DNA of 64,000 nucleotides from Candidatus Solibacter sp. (GTDB lineage: Bacteria > Acidobacteriota > Terriglobia > Bryobacterales > Bryobacteraceae): NCBI GenBank assembly GCA_013822245.1, contig PNKE01000017.1, positions 1 to 64,000 on the forward strand, given 5' to 3'. Of the stretch, positions 7,908 through 16,123 are shown piece by piece (the first letter of the stretch is position 1; each line of letters starts with the position of its first letter). The translations under genes were made by a program, and so were the position numbers. The notes under the pieces are model-generated. The model ran no database searches. It was not told the origin of the DNA and saw only the letters and a list, made by a program, of their open reading frames with translations.

Positions 7908-8825
7908 CTACCGGCGGAAATACAGCACTTCCGCCCGCACTTGTCCATTGGCGTCGGCGCAGTGTCCGCAATCGATCTTCACCTCCGGCCACGCCGCCTT
8001 CACCGCCCTCGGCACCGCCACCGGGTGGTCGTCCTGGTGATACACCGACAGCGACAGCCTCGGCCTGTGCCGCTTGATCGTCTCGCGCGCCCCTTCCACC
8101 GCCCGCACCTCGGCCCCTTCGATGTCCATCTTGATGAAATCCACCCGCGGCAACCCCAACTCCGCCACCAGCTTGTCGATGGTAGTCAGCGGCAGCCTCA
8201 CCGTCGCCGTCGCCCCTTTGCGGTGGATCACGAAACTGTCGGCCGCCTGGTTCTCCGGATCCACCAGAAACTCCAGCACGTCGTCCTTGTCCCAAACCCC
8301 CTTCGGATAGACCACCAGCCGACCATCGGCGATCTCCTTCGGGAAGTTCCGCCGCAGGCATTCCAGGTTATCCGGCGCCGGCTCGATCGCCACCACCTTC
8401 GCCGCTCCCGCATCCAGCGCATAACGGGCAAACGTGCCCACGTTCGCCCCGCAGTCCAGCACGATGTCGCCTTTCTGGACGCCCTGCGCCCCCGTGCCGT
8501 AGATCTCAATGGCCTGCTCGGCGAAGTTGAACGGCAGGATGTACTTGCTCCCCTTCGGCGCCCAGAACTCGCCGTAAGCCGTACTGTATAGCTCCAGCCC
8601 CGCCTCGTCTGTCCGGATCAGCTTCTGCGCCTTCAGTATCCGGTCCTTGGCCTCGGTCAACTCCCGCTTGTGGGCGTCGATCCGCATCGCCCGCGCCACT
8701 GAACACGCCCCCGACGGATTCGCCGCCGCCCTGATGGCGTATCCGGCGGGAACGTAAATGTAGGCCGCCGCGGCAGCTACGGCCGCCGCCGCGGCGATGC
8801 CCAGAATGAACGGTTTGCCAGTCAC
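7908..8825 (-). CDS. membrane-anchored FkbM-family methyltransferase
   Basis: 305 residues. An alanine-rich N-terminal segment (about residues 5-24) looks like an uncleaved membrane anchor. The SAM-binding fold starts at [20 protein letters not shown] (about residue 117), followed by [10 protein letters not shown]. The FkbM-typical [12 protein letters not shown] (about 228) completes the methyltransferase_21 domain. Family members O-methylate sugars and polyketides, and the substrate here is unknown. It is convergent with the Nramp gene across the repeat region and divergent from tdk. Confidence 0.87.
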   Translation of the reverse strand: MTGKPFILGIAAAAAVAAAAAYIYVPAGYAIRAAANPSGACSVARAMRIDAHKRELTEAKDRILKAQKLIRTDEAGLELYSTAYGEFWAPKGSKYILPFNFAEQAIEIYGTGAQGVQKGDIVLDCGANVGTFARYALDAGAAKVVAIEPAPDNLECLRRNFPKEIADGRLVVYPKGVWDKDDVLEFLVDPENQAADSFVIHRKGATATVRLPLTTIDKLVAELGLPRVDFIKMDIEGAEVRAVEGARETIKRHRPRLSLSVYHQDDHPVAVPRAVKAAWPEVKIDCGHCADANGQVRAEVLYFRR

Positions 8826-8884
8826 TGAAATTCAGGGTAGCAGGTCCAAGCCGCCACACCCGCCTGCGCGATATCCTATCCTTT

Positions 8885-9490
8885 ATGGATTTTGTGAGCG
8901 GATCGATCGGCTGGATCGAAGTCGTCTGCGGCCCCATGTTCTCGGGCAAGAGCGAGGAGCTCATCCGCCGCCTGCGGCGCGCCATCATCGCCCGCAAACG
9001 CGTGCAGGTCTTCAAGCCTGTCATCGACACCCGCTACAGCGACCGCGAGATCGTCAGCCACGGCGACTCGCGCATGAACTCGGAAACCGTTTCCGGCGCC
9101 GCCGACATCCTGCTCAATCTGGACTGGCGCACCCAGGTTGTCGGCATCGACGAAGCCAACTTCTTCGGCCCCGGCCTGGTCGACGTCGCCCAGCAACTCG
9201 CCGACAGCGGCAAGCAGGTCATCATCGCCGGCCTCGATACCGATTTCATGGGCCGCCCCTTCGCCCCTCTCCCCGACCTGCTCTGCCTCGCCGAATCCAT
9301 CACCAAAACCCTCGCCATCTGCCTGCGCTGCGGCAACCCCGCCAAACACACCCAGCGCCTCGTCGAATCCGACGATCTCATCGTCGTCGGCGCCACCGGT
9401 ATGTATGAAGCCCGCTGCCGCCGCTGCTTCGAGCCCGGCTGCCCCAAGCAGGAATCCTTCGATTTCGTCCGCGCCCGGCGGCGCGAGTGA
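8885..9490 (+). CDS. tdk: thymidine kinase (type II)
   Basis: 201 residues. The P-loop GPMFSGKS lies near residue 16. The Walker-B-like [10 protein letters not shown] is near 84. A lasso region and zinc ribbon (CLRCG near 138, later CRRCFEPGC) are present. The enzyme phosphorylates thymidine and deoxyuridine in the cytoplasmic salvage pathway. Length matches the type II family. It complements the nucleoside-salvage run at 37.9-43 kb but is not linked to it. The ATG at 8885 was chosen because the conserved kinase core begins only about ten residues later. Confidence 0.95.
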   Translation: MDFVSGSIGWIEVVCGPMFSGKSEELIRRLRRAIIARKRVQVFKPVIDTRYSDREIVSHGDSRMNSETVSGAADILLNLDWRTQVVGIDEANFFGPGLVDVAQQLADSGKQVIIAGLDTDFMGRPFAPLPDLLCLAESITKTLAICLRCGNPAKHTQRLVESDDLIVVGATGMYEARCRRCFEPGCPKQESFDFVRARRRE

Positions 9491-9558
9491 AACCTTAACG
9501 TGTTTCAATCCATCCCTTAGAGTGTTAGACTGTCCAATTGCCAGGAGGCAAACCCAGA

Positions 9559-10449
9559 GTGAGCGACTATCACCAGCCACAACCCCAGCAGCCCATGTAT
9601 ACCGTTCCGCCCCCGGATTCCGGCGGCGGCGGTCTGAAGTTCGCGATTCTGTTCGGCGCCGTCATCGCCCTGATCGCCGCCAACGTCTATCTGTTCCTTC
9701 AGATCGACGGCCTGAAACAGGAGGTCGCCAAGACCAACACGGCCATCCTCGACGAGGTCGGCAGGGTCAGGGAGAGCAATACCGTCAGCGCGGCCGCCGC
9801 GCGCCAGAACGTGGAGACCTTGAAGGAAGAGTTGGAATCGGCCCGCCGCCAGGCCCAGATGGCCGTCGGACAAGCCAAGGTGGACGCCGAAAAGAACGCC
9901 GATACCATCGCCCGGAGGCTGGAACAGCAGCAGCGGGCCGTCGAGCAGAGCCTGCGCACCGAAGTCTCGAAGGTCGAGCAGGCGGCCACGGCTAAAATCG
10001 GCGAAGTTTCCACCGAAGTCTCGACCGTGAAGACCGACGTCTCCAACACCAAGGCCGAACTCGACAAGACCATCGCCGATCTCAGGTCCGCCCGCGGCGA
10101 CCTCGGCGTCCAGAGCGGCCTCATCGCCACCAACGCCAGTGAACTCGCCGCCCTCAAACGTCTCGGCGAGCGCAACTACTTCGACATCAACCTCGGCAGG
10201 ACCAAGGGCCCGGTCCGCGTCGGCGATATCCTGCTCCAACTCAAACGGTCCGACACCAGGCGCAACCGCTATACCGTCGACGTCGTCGCCGACGACAAGA
10301 AGGTCGAGAAGAAGGACAAAGGCGTCAACGAGCCAGTCCAGTTCTACACCTCCAAGGCCCGCCAACCCTACGAGATCGTCATCAACGAGGTTAAGAAGGA
10401 CCAGATCGTCGGCTACCTGTCCACCCCCAAGGTCCAGGCCGCGCGCTAA
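9559..10449 (+). CDS. membrane-anchored coiled-coil protein of unknown function
   Basis: 296 residues. The GTG at 9559 is preceded by AGGAGG (9543-9548). This is a much better start than the in-frame TTG at 9538. A Pro/Gln/Gly-rich N-terminus (1-25) is followed by one transmembrane helix (about 26-46). A long charged coiled coil (about 50-175) has repeated TEVSTVKTDV-like heptads. A C-terminal beta-rich domain (about 190-290) includes NYFDINLGRTKGPVRVGDIL. I do not recognise the C-terminal domain. The topology suggests an envelope-spanning stalk. A clear terminator follows. Confidence 0.75.
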   Translation: MSDYHQPQPQQPMYTVPPPDSGGGGLKFAILFGAVIALIAANVYLFLQIDGLKQEVAKTNTAILDEVGRVRESNTVSAAAARQNVETLKEELESARRQAQMAVGQAKVDAEKNADTIARRLEQQQRAVEQSLRTEVSKVEQAATAKIGEVSTEVSTVKTDVSNTKAELDKTIADLRSARGDLGVQSGLIATNASELAALKRLGERNYFDINLGRTKGPVRVGDILLQLKRSDTRRNRYTVDVVADDKKVEKKDKGVNEPVQFYTSKARQPYEIVINEVKKDQIVGYLSTPKVQAAR

Positions 10450-10468
10450 TCCGTCTTTGAATCTGAAT

Positions 10469-10510
10469 GGCCCGCCTCCGGCCTCGCCGGCGCGCGGGCC
10501 TTCCTTCTTT
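10469..10510 (+). terminator. rho-independent terminator after the coiled-coil gene
   Basis: The outer stem GGCCCGC (10469-10475)/GCGGGCC (10494-10500) encloses an inner stem CCGGC/GCCGG. TTCCTTCTTT follows. It starts 20 bases after the stop codon. Confidence 0.75.
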
Positions 10511-10527
10511 CCCTTCCCCCTCGCCGC

Positions 10528-12333
10528 CTACTTCGATGCCTGCCACACCAGTTCCACGCCGCCGATAACGCTGCGCCCCGGCATCCTGACGCCAACGATC
10601 TCCTCATAGCGCGTGTCCGTCAGATTGCCGAATTGCACGTACGGCCTGACCCGTCCGAACGCCCGCGTCGCCGAAAGCTCCCAGACGCCGTAGGCGCCCC
10701 GCCCGAAGCGGTCGATTGCCCCCACCCGGCTGCGCAGCGCCGACGAGCCGGCCAGATTGGCGGTCCAACTGAACACCCCGCTATGCACGGCATAGTTGAA
10801 GGCGTATTTCGATTGCAGCCCGGCCACCGGCGCCGCGCTGCCGTTCAGCCCGGTGTAGGACCATTCAACCACCTGTGCCCCGCCCTGCCAGGCCGCCGAC
10901 GCCTCGACGCCCGCGAACCGCAGCCGCGTGACGTTCATCGCCCGCCAGGGTTCGAACGGCGAAAACCTTGCATAGTCGATCATGTTCGAGTCCAGCCGCC
11001 TGAACAAGGTCGTCTGAAGCCGCCACTTGGCCCCGGGCCGCAGGTCGGCGCCCGCTTCGTAGTTCCAGGCGCGCTCGGGGCGCAGGCCGGGGTCGCCCTG
11101 GTTGGCCGGGTCGCGGTAATAGAGGTCGGTGAAGGTGGGCAGGCGGAACGCCCGGCTCACCCCGGCGCGCAACTTCAGCGCCGAGGACGCCCAATAGCCG
11201 GCGGCCAGCGACGGATTCCATTCCGACAACCCGCGGTGGCTTTCCGCCCGCATCCCGGCCGACAGGCTGAACCGCTTCAGGACGCGGACATCCAGCAATC
11301 CGTAAGCCGCGCCGCGCGTGCGGCTGTGCCGGCCAAGGTTCGTGGAATCGATTTCGTCGCCGAAGCCCTCGGCCCCGTAAAACAGCGAGACGTTCCCGGC
11401 CAGCCTCTCCCGTCTGCGCAGGCTCCCGTGCCACGACCCGGCCACGTGATGGTTCGTATACACCTGCGGCCTGTCCCGGTGAAGCACGAACAGATCGGTA
11501 TGGCGGCGGTAGCCCAGCGAGGCTTCCGTCTTTTCCCCCAGGTTCTGGCGGATGGACGCCATCCAGGTCTTGGTGCGCTCCCAGGAATTGAAGTTGCCGT
11601 AGAACTGGTTGGCGCCGAACGCGCGGTCGCTGAACGCCAGGTCCACGCCGGTGGCGCCGAGCCGGTTGGACCAGTTCGTCCCGGCGTGGGCGGCCAGTCC
11701 GCGGAAGTCGCGGCCCTTCATGAAACCGGTGGAGAAGTCGCGCGAAAGCGCCAGCGACTGGCTGAACGGTCCCCGGACGCCGGCCAGCGAGATCCGCTGC
11801 TGGTTGGAGCCGAAGTTGCCCAGGCCGGTCTGCATCCGCATCTCGCCGCGTTCGGCCCGCCGCGTTATGAACTGGACCACCCCGCCGGCGGCATCGGCGC
11901 CATACAGCGTGCTGCCGGCCCCGCGCAGAACTTCCACGCGCTCGACGGCTTCCATCGGAATCGGCAAATCCAGATGGTGGTGGCCCGATTGCGGATCGTT
12001 CATCCGCCGGCCGTTGACCAGCACCAGCACCTGGGAAAACGACGCCCCGCGCAGCGAAATGTCGGCCTGCATGCCGTTTGCGCCCCGCTGGCGCAGATCG
12101 ATGGACGGATCAAGCCGCAGGACGTCCATCAAGGTATTGAAAAGAAGGGCCTTGCCCCGGACCGGCAGCAGCAGCACGCTGCGCTCGGCCTCCTCCAGCG
12201 GGACAGGCTCGGGCGACCCCGTCACCACCAGCGTCTCCCGCAAAGGCTCAGGCCGGACCGCCGGATCCTGGGCGGGCGGATCGGCGCAGAATAGGGGAAA
12301 TGCGCAGGCGAGCGCACAGATGGCGGCTTTCAT
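10528..12333 (-). CDS. TonB-dependent outer-membrane receptor (BtuB/CirA-like)
   Basis: 601 residues. A signal peptide (MKAAICALACAFPLFCAD) is followed by a TonB-box-like ETLVVTGS (about residues 33-40). The plug domain has LRLDPSIDLRQRG and LRGASFSQVLVLVNGRRMND. The plug end ERVEVLRGAGSTLYGADA is typical, and the barrel ends in W-x-A-S-K. Such receptors import ligands such as cobalamin or siderophores, or sugars. The substrate is not readable, and no cobalamin riboswitch was seen upstream. It is the last of three minus-strand genes, 55 bases after the RND-type adaptor. Confidence 0.9.
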   Translation of the reverse strand: MKAAICALACAFPLFCADPPAQDPAVRPEPLRETLVVTGSPEPVPLEEAERSVLLLPVRGKALLFNTLMDVLRLDPSIDLRQRGANGMQADISLRGASFSQVLVLVNGRRMNDPQSGHHHLDLPIPMEAVERVEVLRGAGSTLYGADAAGGVVQFITRRAERGEMRMQTGLGNFGSNQQRISLAGVRGPFSQSLALSRDFSTGFMKGRDFRGLAAHAGTNWSNRLGATGVDLAFSDRAFGANQFYGNFNSWERTKTWMASIRQNLGEKTEASLGYRRHTDLFVLHRDRPQVYTNHHVAGSWHGSLRRRERLAGNVSLFYGAEGFGDEIDSTNLGRHSRTRGAAYGLLDVRVLKRFSLSAGMRAESHRGLSEWNPSLAAGYWASSALKLRAGVSRAFRLPTFTDLYYRDPANQGDPGLRPERAWNYEAGADLRPGAKWRLQTTLFRRLDSNMIDYARFSPFEPWRAMNVTRLRFAGVEASAAWQGGAQVVEWSYTGLNGSAAPVAGLQSKYAFNYAVHSGVFSWTANLAGSSALRSRVGAIDRFGRGAYGVWELSATRAFGRVRPYVQFGNLTDTRYEEIVGVRMPGRSVIGGVELVWQASK

Positions 12334-12388
12334 TCGACGCTTCTATTGTCTCAGATCGGGCGGGGCGGCGGTTGGCCGCAGCCGCGGC

Positions 12389-13633
12389 TCAGTCTTCGTC
12401 TTCCTGGCCCGCCTGCTGCTTTCCATCCCCGGAAGCGACCGCAACCTTGCCGCCGTCCGCCAACCTGTTCAACCCGCCGACGGCGACCCGTTCGCCCACC
12501 TCGACGCCCTCGATAATCTCGACCTCCTGCGCGAAACGGTCGCCCAGCTTCACGTCGCGCACCTGGACGGTGTCATCGGCCGTCACCACGTACGCCTTGT
12601 TCGTGCCGAGCACGTAGTTCAGCGCGCGCGACGGGATCAGGCGGATCGATTCCACGCGGTCGGTGACGATTCTGGCCCTGGCGTAGCTGCCCGGCTTGAG
12701 TTCGCGGTTCGGGTTCCGGATGAGCGCCTCGACCACGAACGTCCGCTTGCTCTGATCCACTGTCGGCGAGATGCGCCAGATCTTGCCTTCGAACTTGCGG
12801 TCCTGGAACGCCTCGACTTCAACCTCCACCCGCTGGCCCACCTTCACCCACGGCGCCATTCTCTCCGGAACTTCGATGCGCAACCGCACGGGGTCGATCT
12901 TAACCAGCGTGAACAGCGGCGAATTGGCGCGGACGAACTGGCCGGGAGTGGCCAGGCGGTCCTTTACAAATGCCGCATAGGGGGCGCGGACCGTGGTATC
13001 GCGCAGGCGCTTGCGCTGCAGTTCGAGGGTCGCCTTGAAGCGCTCGACCTCCTGGATCAGGTTCCGCGTCTGGTTCAGCGCCACATCGTAGCCGGCCTGG
13101 AGCGACTGAAAGCGCGCCCGGGCGGTGTCGAGATCCGATTGCGGGCCAATGCCCTGGTCGACGAGTTCGCGGGTGCGTTTGTAGCGCTGCTCGGCCTCGC
13201 TCAGATCGGCGCGGGCGCGCCGCACGTCCGGCGTCTCCCGGATATCCTGGACCCGGTCCTGCTCGTTGCTCAGCCCCAGCCGTTCGAGCGACTGGCGCAG
13301 TTGCGCCTCCTGCTGGGCAACCATATAGCGCTGCTCCTCGTCCGAGATCTTGGCCAGCACGGCGCCTTCGGCGACCATGTCGCCCAGATCGGCCCCAACC
13401 GATTCCAACCGCCCGTCCACCTCCGAACTGATGATGGCTTCGTCGAACGGGAACAGGTTGCCCACCGATTCAACGCTGCGCTGCTGCTGCTTCACCGCCA
13501 CCGGCACGACGCTGACGCGAGCCGGGCCGGTATCTTCCTTCTTCTTTCCCGCCTCCTTGTTCGAACCGCAGGAGGCGATGGCCAGCAGCGCGGCGGCGGC
13601 GAGAACGGTTTTGATAATGGCTTGTAACTTCAC
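12389..13633 (-). CDS. RND-type periplasmic adaptor lipoprotein
   Basis: About 414 residues from a GTG at 13633 preceded by AAGGG. An in-frame ATG upstream adds 25 non-conserved residues. The N-terminus is a lipoprotein signal with lipobox IASC. Membrane-fusion-protein order follows: barrel-sandwich half, long alpha-hairpin (about 90-190), lipoyl half TTVRAPYAAFVKDRLATPGQ, beta-barrel and membrane-proximal domain. Adaptors of the AcrA/MdtA/HlyD class bridge an inner-membrane pump and an outer-membrane channel. No pump or TolC-like gene is adjacent, so its partner must lie elsewhere or it has another role. Confidence 0.88.
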   Translation of the reverse strand: MKLQAIIKTVLAAAALLAIASCGSNKEAGKKKEDTGPARVSVVPVAVKQQQRSVESVGNLFPFDEAIISSEVDGRLESVGADLGDMVAEGAVLAKISDEEQRYMVAQQEAQLRQSLERLGLSNEQDRVQDIRETPDVRRARADLSEAEQRYKRTRELVDQGIGPQSDLDTARARFQSLQAGYDVALNQTRNLIQEVERFKATLELQRKRLRDTTVRAPYAAFVKDRLATPGQFVRANSPLFTLVKIDPVRLRIEVPERMAPWVKVGQRVEVEVEAFQDRKFEGKIWRISPTVDQSKRTFVVEALIRNPNRELKPGSYARARIVTDRVESIRLIPSRALNYVLGTNKAYVVTADDTVQVRDVKLGDRFAQEVEIIEGVEVGERVAVGGLNRLADGGKVAVASGDGKQQAGQEDED

Positions 13634-13721
13634 AAATGACCCTTGCAGAATCGTATCAGGACAGACCACCGCCGTTGGGCGGCCCAAACAACTCAGGCGC
13701 GGCGGCAAACCGATTGGTTAC

Positions 13722-13740
13722 GGCCCGGGCTCATCGGGCC
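13722..13740. terminator. hairpin downstream of the SBBP gene
   Basis: GGCCCG (13722-13727) and CGGGCC (13735-13740) form a 6-bp stem 13 bases past the SBBP stop on the minus strand. No T run follows. It may attenuate read-through into the adaptor gene. Confidence 0.3.
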
Positions 13741-13752
13741 TGGGTTTCGCCC

Positions 13753-15873
13753 TCAGGGCTTCGGGTCGGGGTTCAGCTTGATGAAGAACGATGTCCGCAG
13801 CCCGGCGCCGTTCTGCTTGCCGGTTCCGCCGCTCACCGTCAGGTCGGCCGAAGTGGAATGACCGGCCACCGCGGTTGTGCCATCGGCGGCCTGGAAGATG
13901 GCGATGGCGGTGTCCGATCCCCGGCCCCCGAAAAGGGCGGAGTAGCTCAGTGCGCCGAGGCCCGGTTCAGCGGGCTTGAGCGAGGTGATGAAGGCGTTGA
14001 AGCCGCGGGCCTGCTCCGATTGCGCCACCGGCGGGTTCTTCACCGGGTAGTCGGGAGAATCCGTGTAGCCTGCCAGCGTGGGGTTGCCCCCGCCGTCCGC
14101 CGAAACGGCATAGGCGATGTCGGTCCCCTGGCCGCCGACATAGCTCATGTAGGTGATGAATTCGGCGCCCGATTTCGACGGGTCCACCGCAGCCACCCAG
14201 GCATCGGCAGGTCCCATCCTGGACAACTGATGGGCGCCTGGGGTGACCGGCATCCCGTCCGAGGTGGTGTAGCCGGTGAGCCAGACGATGCCGCTGGCGG
14301 TGCGGTGCATGCCGAGGGCGACGTCCAGCCCAAAGCCGCCCAGGAACGTCGCGTACTTGAGCGTGTCAAACCCGGACTGGCGCGGGTCGAGAATCGCCAG
14401 GAACGCATCGCCGTTGTCGCGGTATTCGGCCTGGTACGAGGCGCCTTCAAGCGGCAGGTCCCAGCTCATGGTGACGCCGGTGATATAGACGTTTCCGGTT
14501 TCGTCCATGGCGGCGGCGTTGATCAGGTCGGTGCCGTTGCCGCCGAAAAACGTGGCCATGGGCAGCGTCTCGTCCTTCGCGCCGCGGGTGTTGAACGTGT
14601 AGACAAAACCGTCGGCGCCGCCGCGGTTGGAGGGCTGCAGGGCCGAGCCCATGGCGCCTGTGGGCAGTTCGCCGCCCAGGGTGTAGCCGGCGACCGTGGC
14701 CCAGCCGTTTGCATTGGCGGCGACGGCGAGCGGGATCTCGGCGGCCGTGGTGCCAACATAGGACGAGTATTCGAGCGTGGCGGCGCCCTCCCAGGTGGGG
14801 TTGTAGCGCAGCAGGAAAACGTCGCCTTGACCCTTGTTCTCGGTCTGGTGGGAGAGTCCCGCAAGGGGGAAGTCGGATGAATAGGTCCGGCCGGCGAGAT
14901 ACATGATGTTGCCGGGGGCGATGGCCAGGCCGATGCATTCGTCGTCGGAACTGCCGCCGAGGTAGGCCCAATAGTCCAGTTTCCAGCCGCGCTGGGCATC
15001 GGGGATCATGCGCGCCAGGAAAGCGTCCTTGGCGCTGCTGCGGAAGGTCTTGAAGGGTTCAAGGGTCCAATCGGAATCGACGTCGGAGGTCGACGTGCCG
15101 GCCACCCAGACGGCGCCCGCCGAATCAAGGACGATGCCCGAGGCGATGTCGAGGCCCGTGCCGCCGAGATAGCCCGAATAGCTCAGCACCGGATCGATGA
15201 CGAGGGTTTCCGATCTGTCGTACTTGCCCACCTTGATCTTGACGCTGCCGTCTCTCATCAACTTGTATCCGGCTTCAACAACCCGGCGCGCTCCGGCGAC
15301 GATCTGATAAGCGGCCGGGCGGCCCTGCCGGACCTTCACCTGTCCGAGGCCATAGACGAGATCGCCTTCCGGGGTCAGCTTCGGCGATGCCCCGCTCAGC
15401 TTGAAATGGATCGCCTTGGGATCGGCGCCGGGCGCGACCACGAAATCGTATTCAAGCAGCCGCCCCGAGGCGTACCAGACGACGTCGATTCCGGGATAAG
15501 CGCCGGGCACCCGCACCTCGCCGTAGTGCGCCGAGTCCTGCCGCCAGTCCTTGCTGCCGCTGCCGATGAAGTAGTTGGTATGCGAGCTCCGGCGCGCGCC
15601 GCCCTCGGCCTCCGCCGAGGCGTTGGCGCCAAGCAGCGCCCATTCCAGGCCGGCGATCGGATTCCGGGCATGCCCGGTCCGGAAGGCGAGCTTCGCCCTG
15701 GCGCCGGCCAGAATCAAATGGCCCTCGGTGGCTCTGGCGGCGAACGCGCCGCCCGGAAGCTGTTCGAACCATGCGGGGATCGACGAGGCGGCGGACCCGG
15801 ACGCCGAGGCAAGGCCCGGCATGCAGGCCGCGAGTGTGATCAGACAGATGTGCTTGAACGCCATTGATTCCAT
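13753..15873 (-). CDS. exported SBBP-repeat beta-propeller protein (DUF7948-type N-terminus)
   Basis: 706 residues with a signal peptide (about 1-24). The N-terminal half contains NYFIGSGSKDWRQDSAHYGE and PGIDVVWYASGRLLEYDFVV, typical of the domain that precedes SBBP repeats. From about residue 220 there are repeats of the form YSGYLGGTGLDIASGIVLDS and VWVAGTSTSD, repeated about every 55-60 residues. This is the seven-bladed SBBP propeller pattern, common and expanded in Acidobacteriota. The function is unknown, and a cell-surface or secreted role is inferred. It is first in a minus-strand trio with the adaptor and the TonB receptor. Confidence 0.85.
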   Translation of the reverse strand: MESMAFKHICLITLAACMPGLASASGSAASSIPAWFEQLPGGAFAARATEGHLILAGARAKLAFRTGHARNPIAGLEWALLGANASAEAEGGARRSSHTNYFIGSGSKDWRQDSAHYGEVRVPGAYPGIDVVWYASGRLLEYDFVVAPGADPKAIHFKLSGASPKLTPEGDLVYGLGQVKVRQGRPAAYQIVAGARRVVEAGYKLMRDGSVKIKVGKYDRSETLVIDPVLSYSGYLGGTGLDIASGIVLDSAGAVWVAGTSTSDVDSDWTLEPFKTFRSSAKDAFLARMIPDAQRGWKLDYWAYLGGSSDDECIGLAIAPGNIMYLAGRTYSSDFPLAGLSHQTENKGQGDVFLLRYNPTWEGAATLEYSSYVGTTAAEIPLAVAANANGWATVAGYTLGGELPTGAMGSALQPSNRGGADGFVYTFNTRGAKDETLPMATFFGGNGTDLINAAAMDETGNVYITGVTMSWDLPLEGASYQAEYRDNGDAFLAILDPRQSGFDTLKYATFLGGFGLDVALGMHRTASGIVWLTGYTTSDGMPVTPGAHQLSRMGPADAWVAAVDPSKSGAEFITYMSYVGGQGTDIAYAVSADGGGNPTLAGYTDSPDYPVKNPPVAQSEQARGFNAFITSLKPAEPGLGALSYSALFGGRGSDTAIAIFQAADGTTAVAGHSTSADLTVSGGTGKQNGAGLRTSFFIKLNPDPKP

Positions 15874-16123
15874 ATCGGGGCACGATTGCCCGATCTTCCA
15901 TTATAGAGGTCTGGCAGGCGCGTGGTAGCACCCGCCGCCAGCCGCGCGGGACTTCCGCCACGCGTCTGCCCAGGCGGATGGACGGGCGATCTCCTTCGGC
16001 GGTTTCACGCTCCTCGGCGGCAATCGCGAAAGATGTCACGATTCAGGTTCCTCCAACCGTACAGTCCTGTGCACCTTTCACCGATAGTCCTATAAGGGTT
16101 TCCGCAACCTCACCCTACACGGT

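Noticed and set aside
12334-12388. Possible cobalamin riboswitch upstream of the BtuB-like receptor.
   Set aside because: Only 55 bases separate the receptor from the adaptor gene, and no B12-box-like sequence was seen.
10633-13627. Long plus-strand open frames (553 and 672 codons) opposite the TonB receptor and adaptor genes.
   Set aside because: They are Arg/Pro/Gly-rich mirror frames without domains. The minus-strand proteins have signal peptides and full family motifs.
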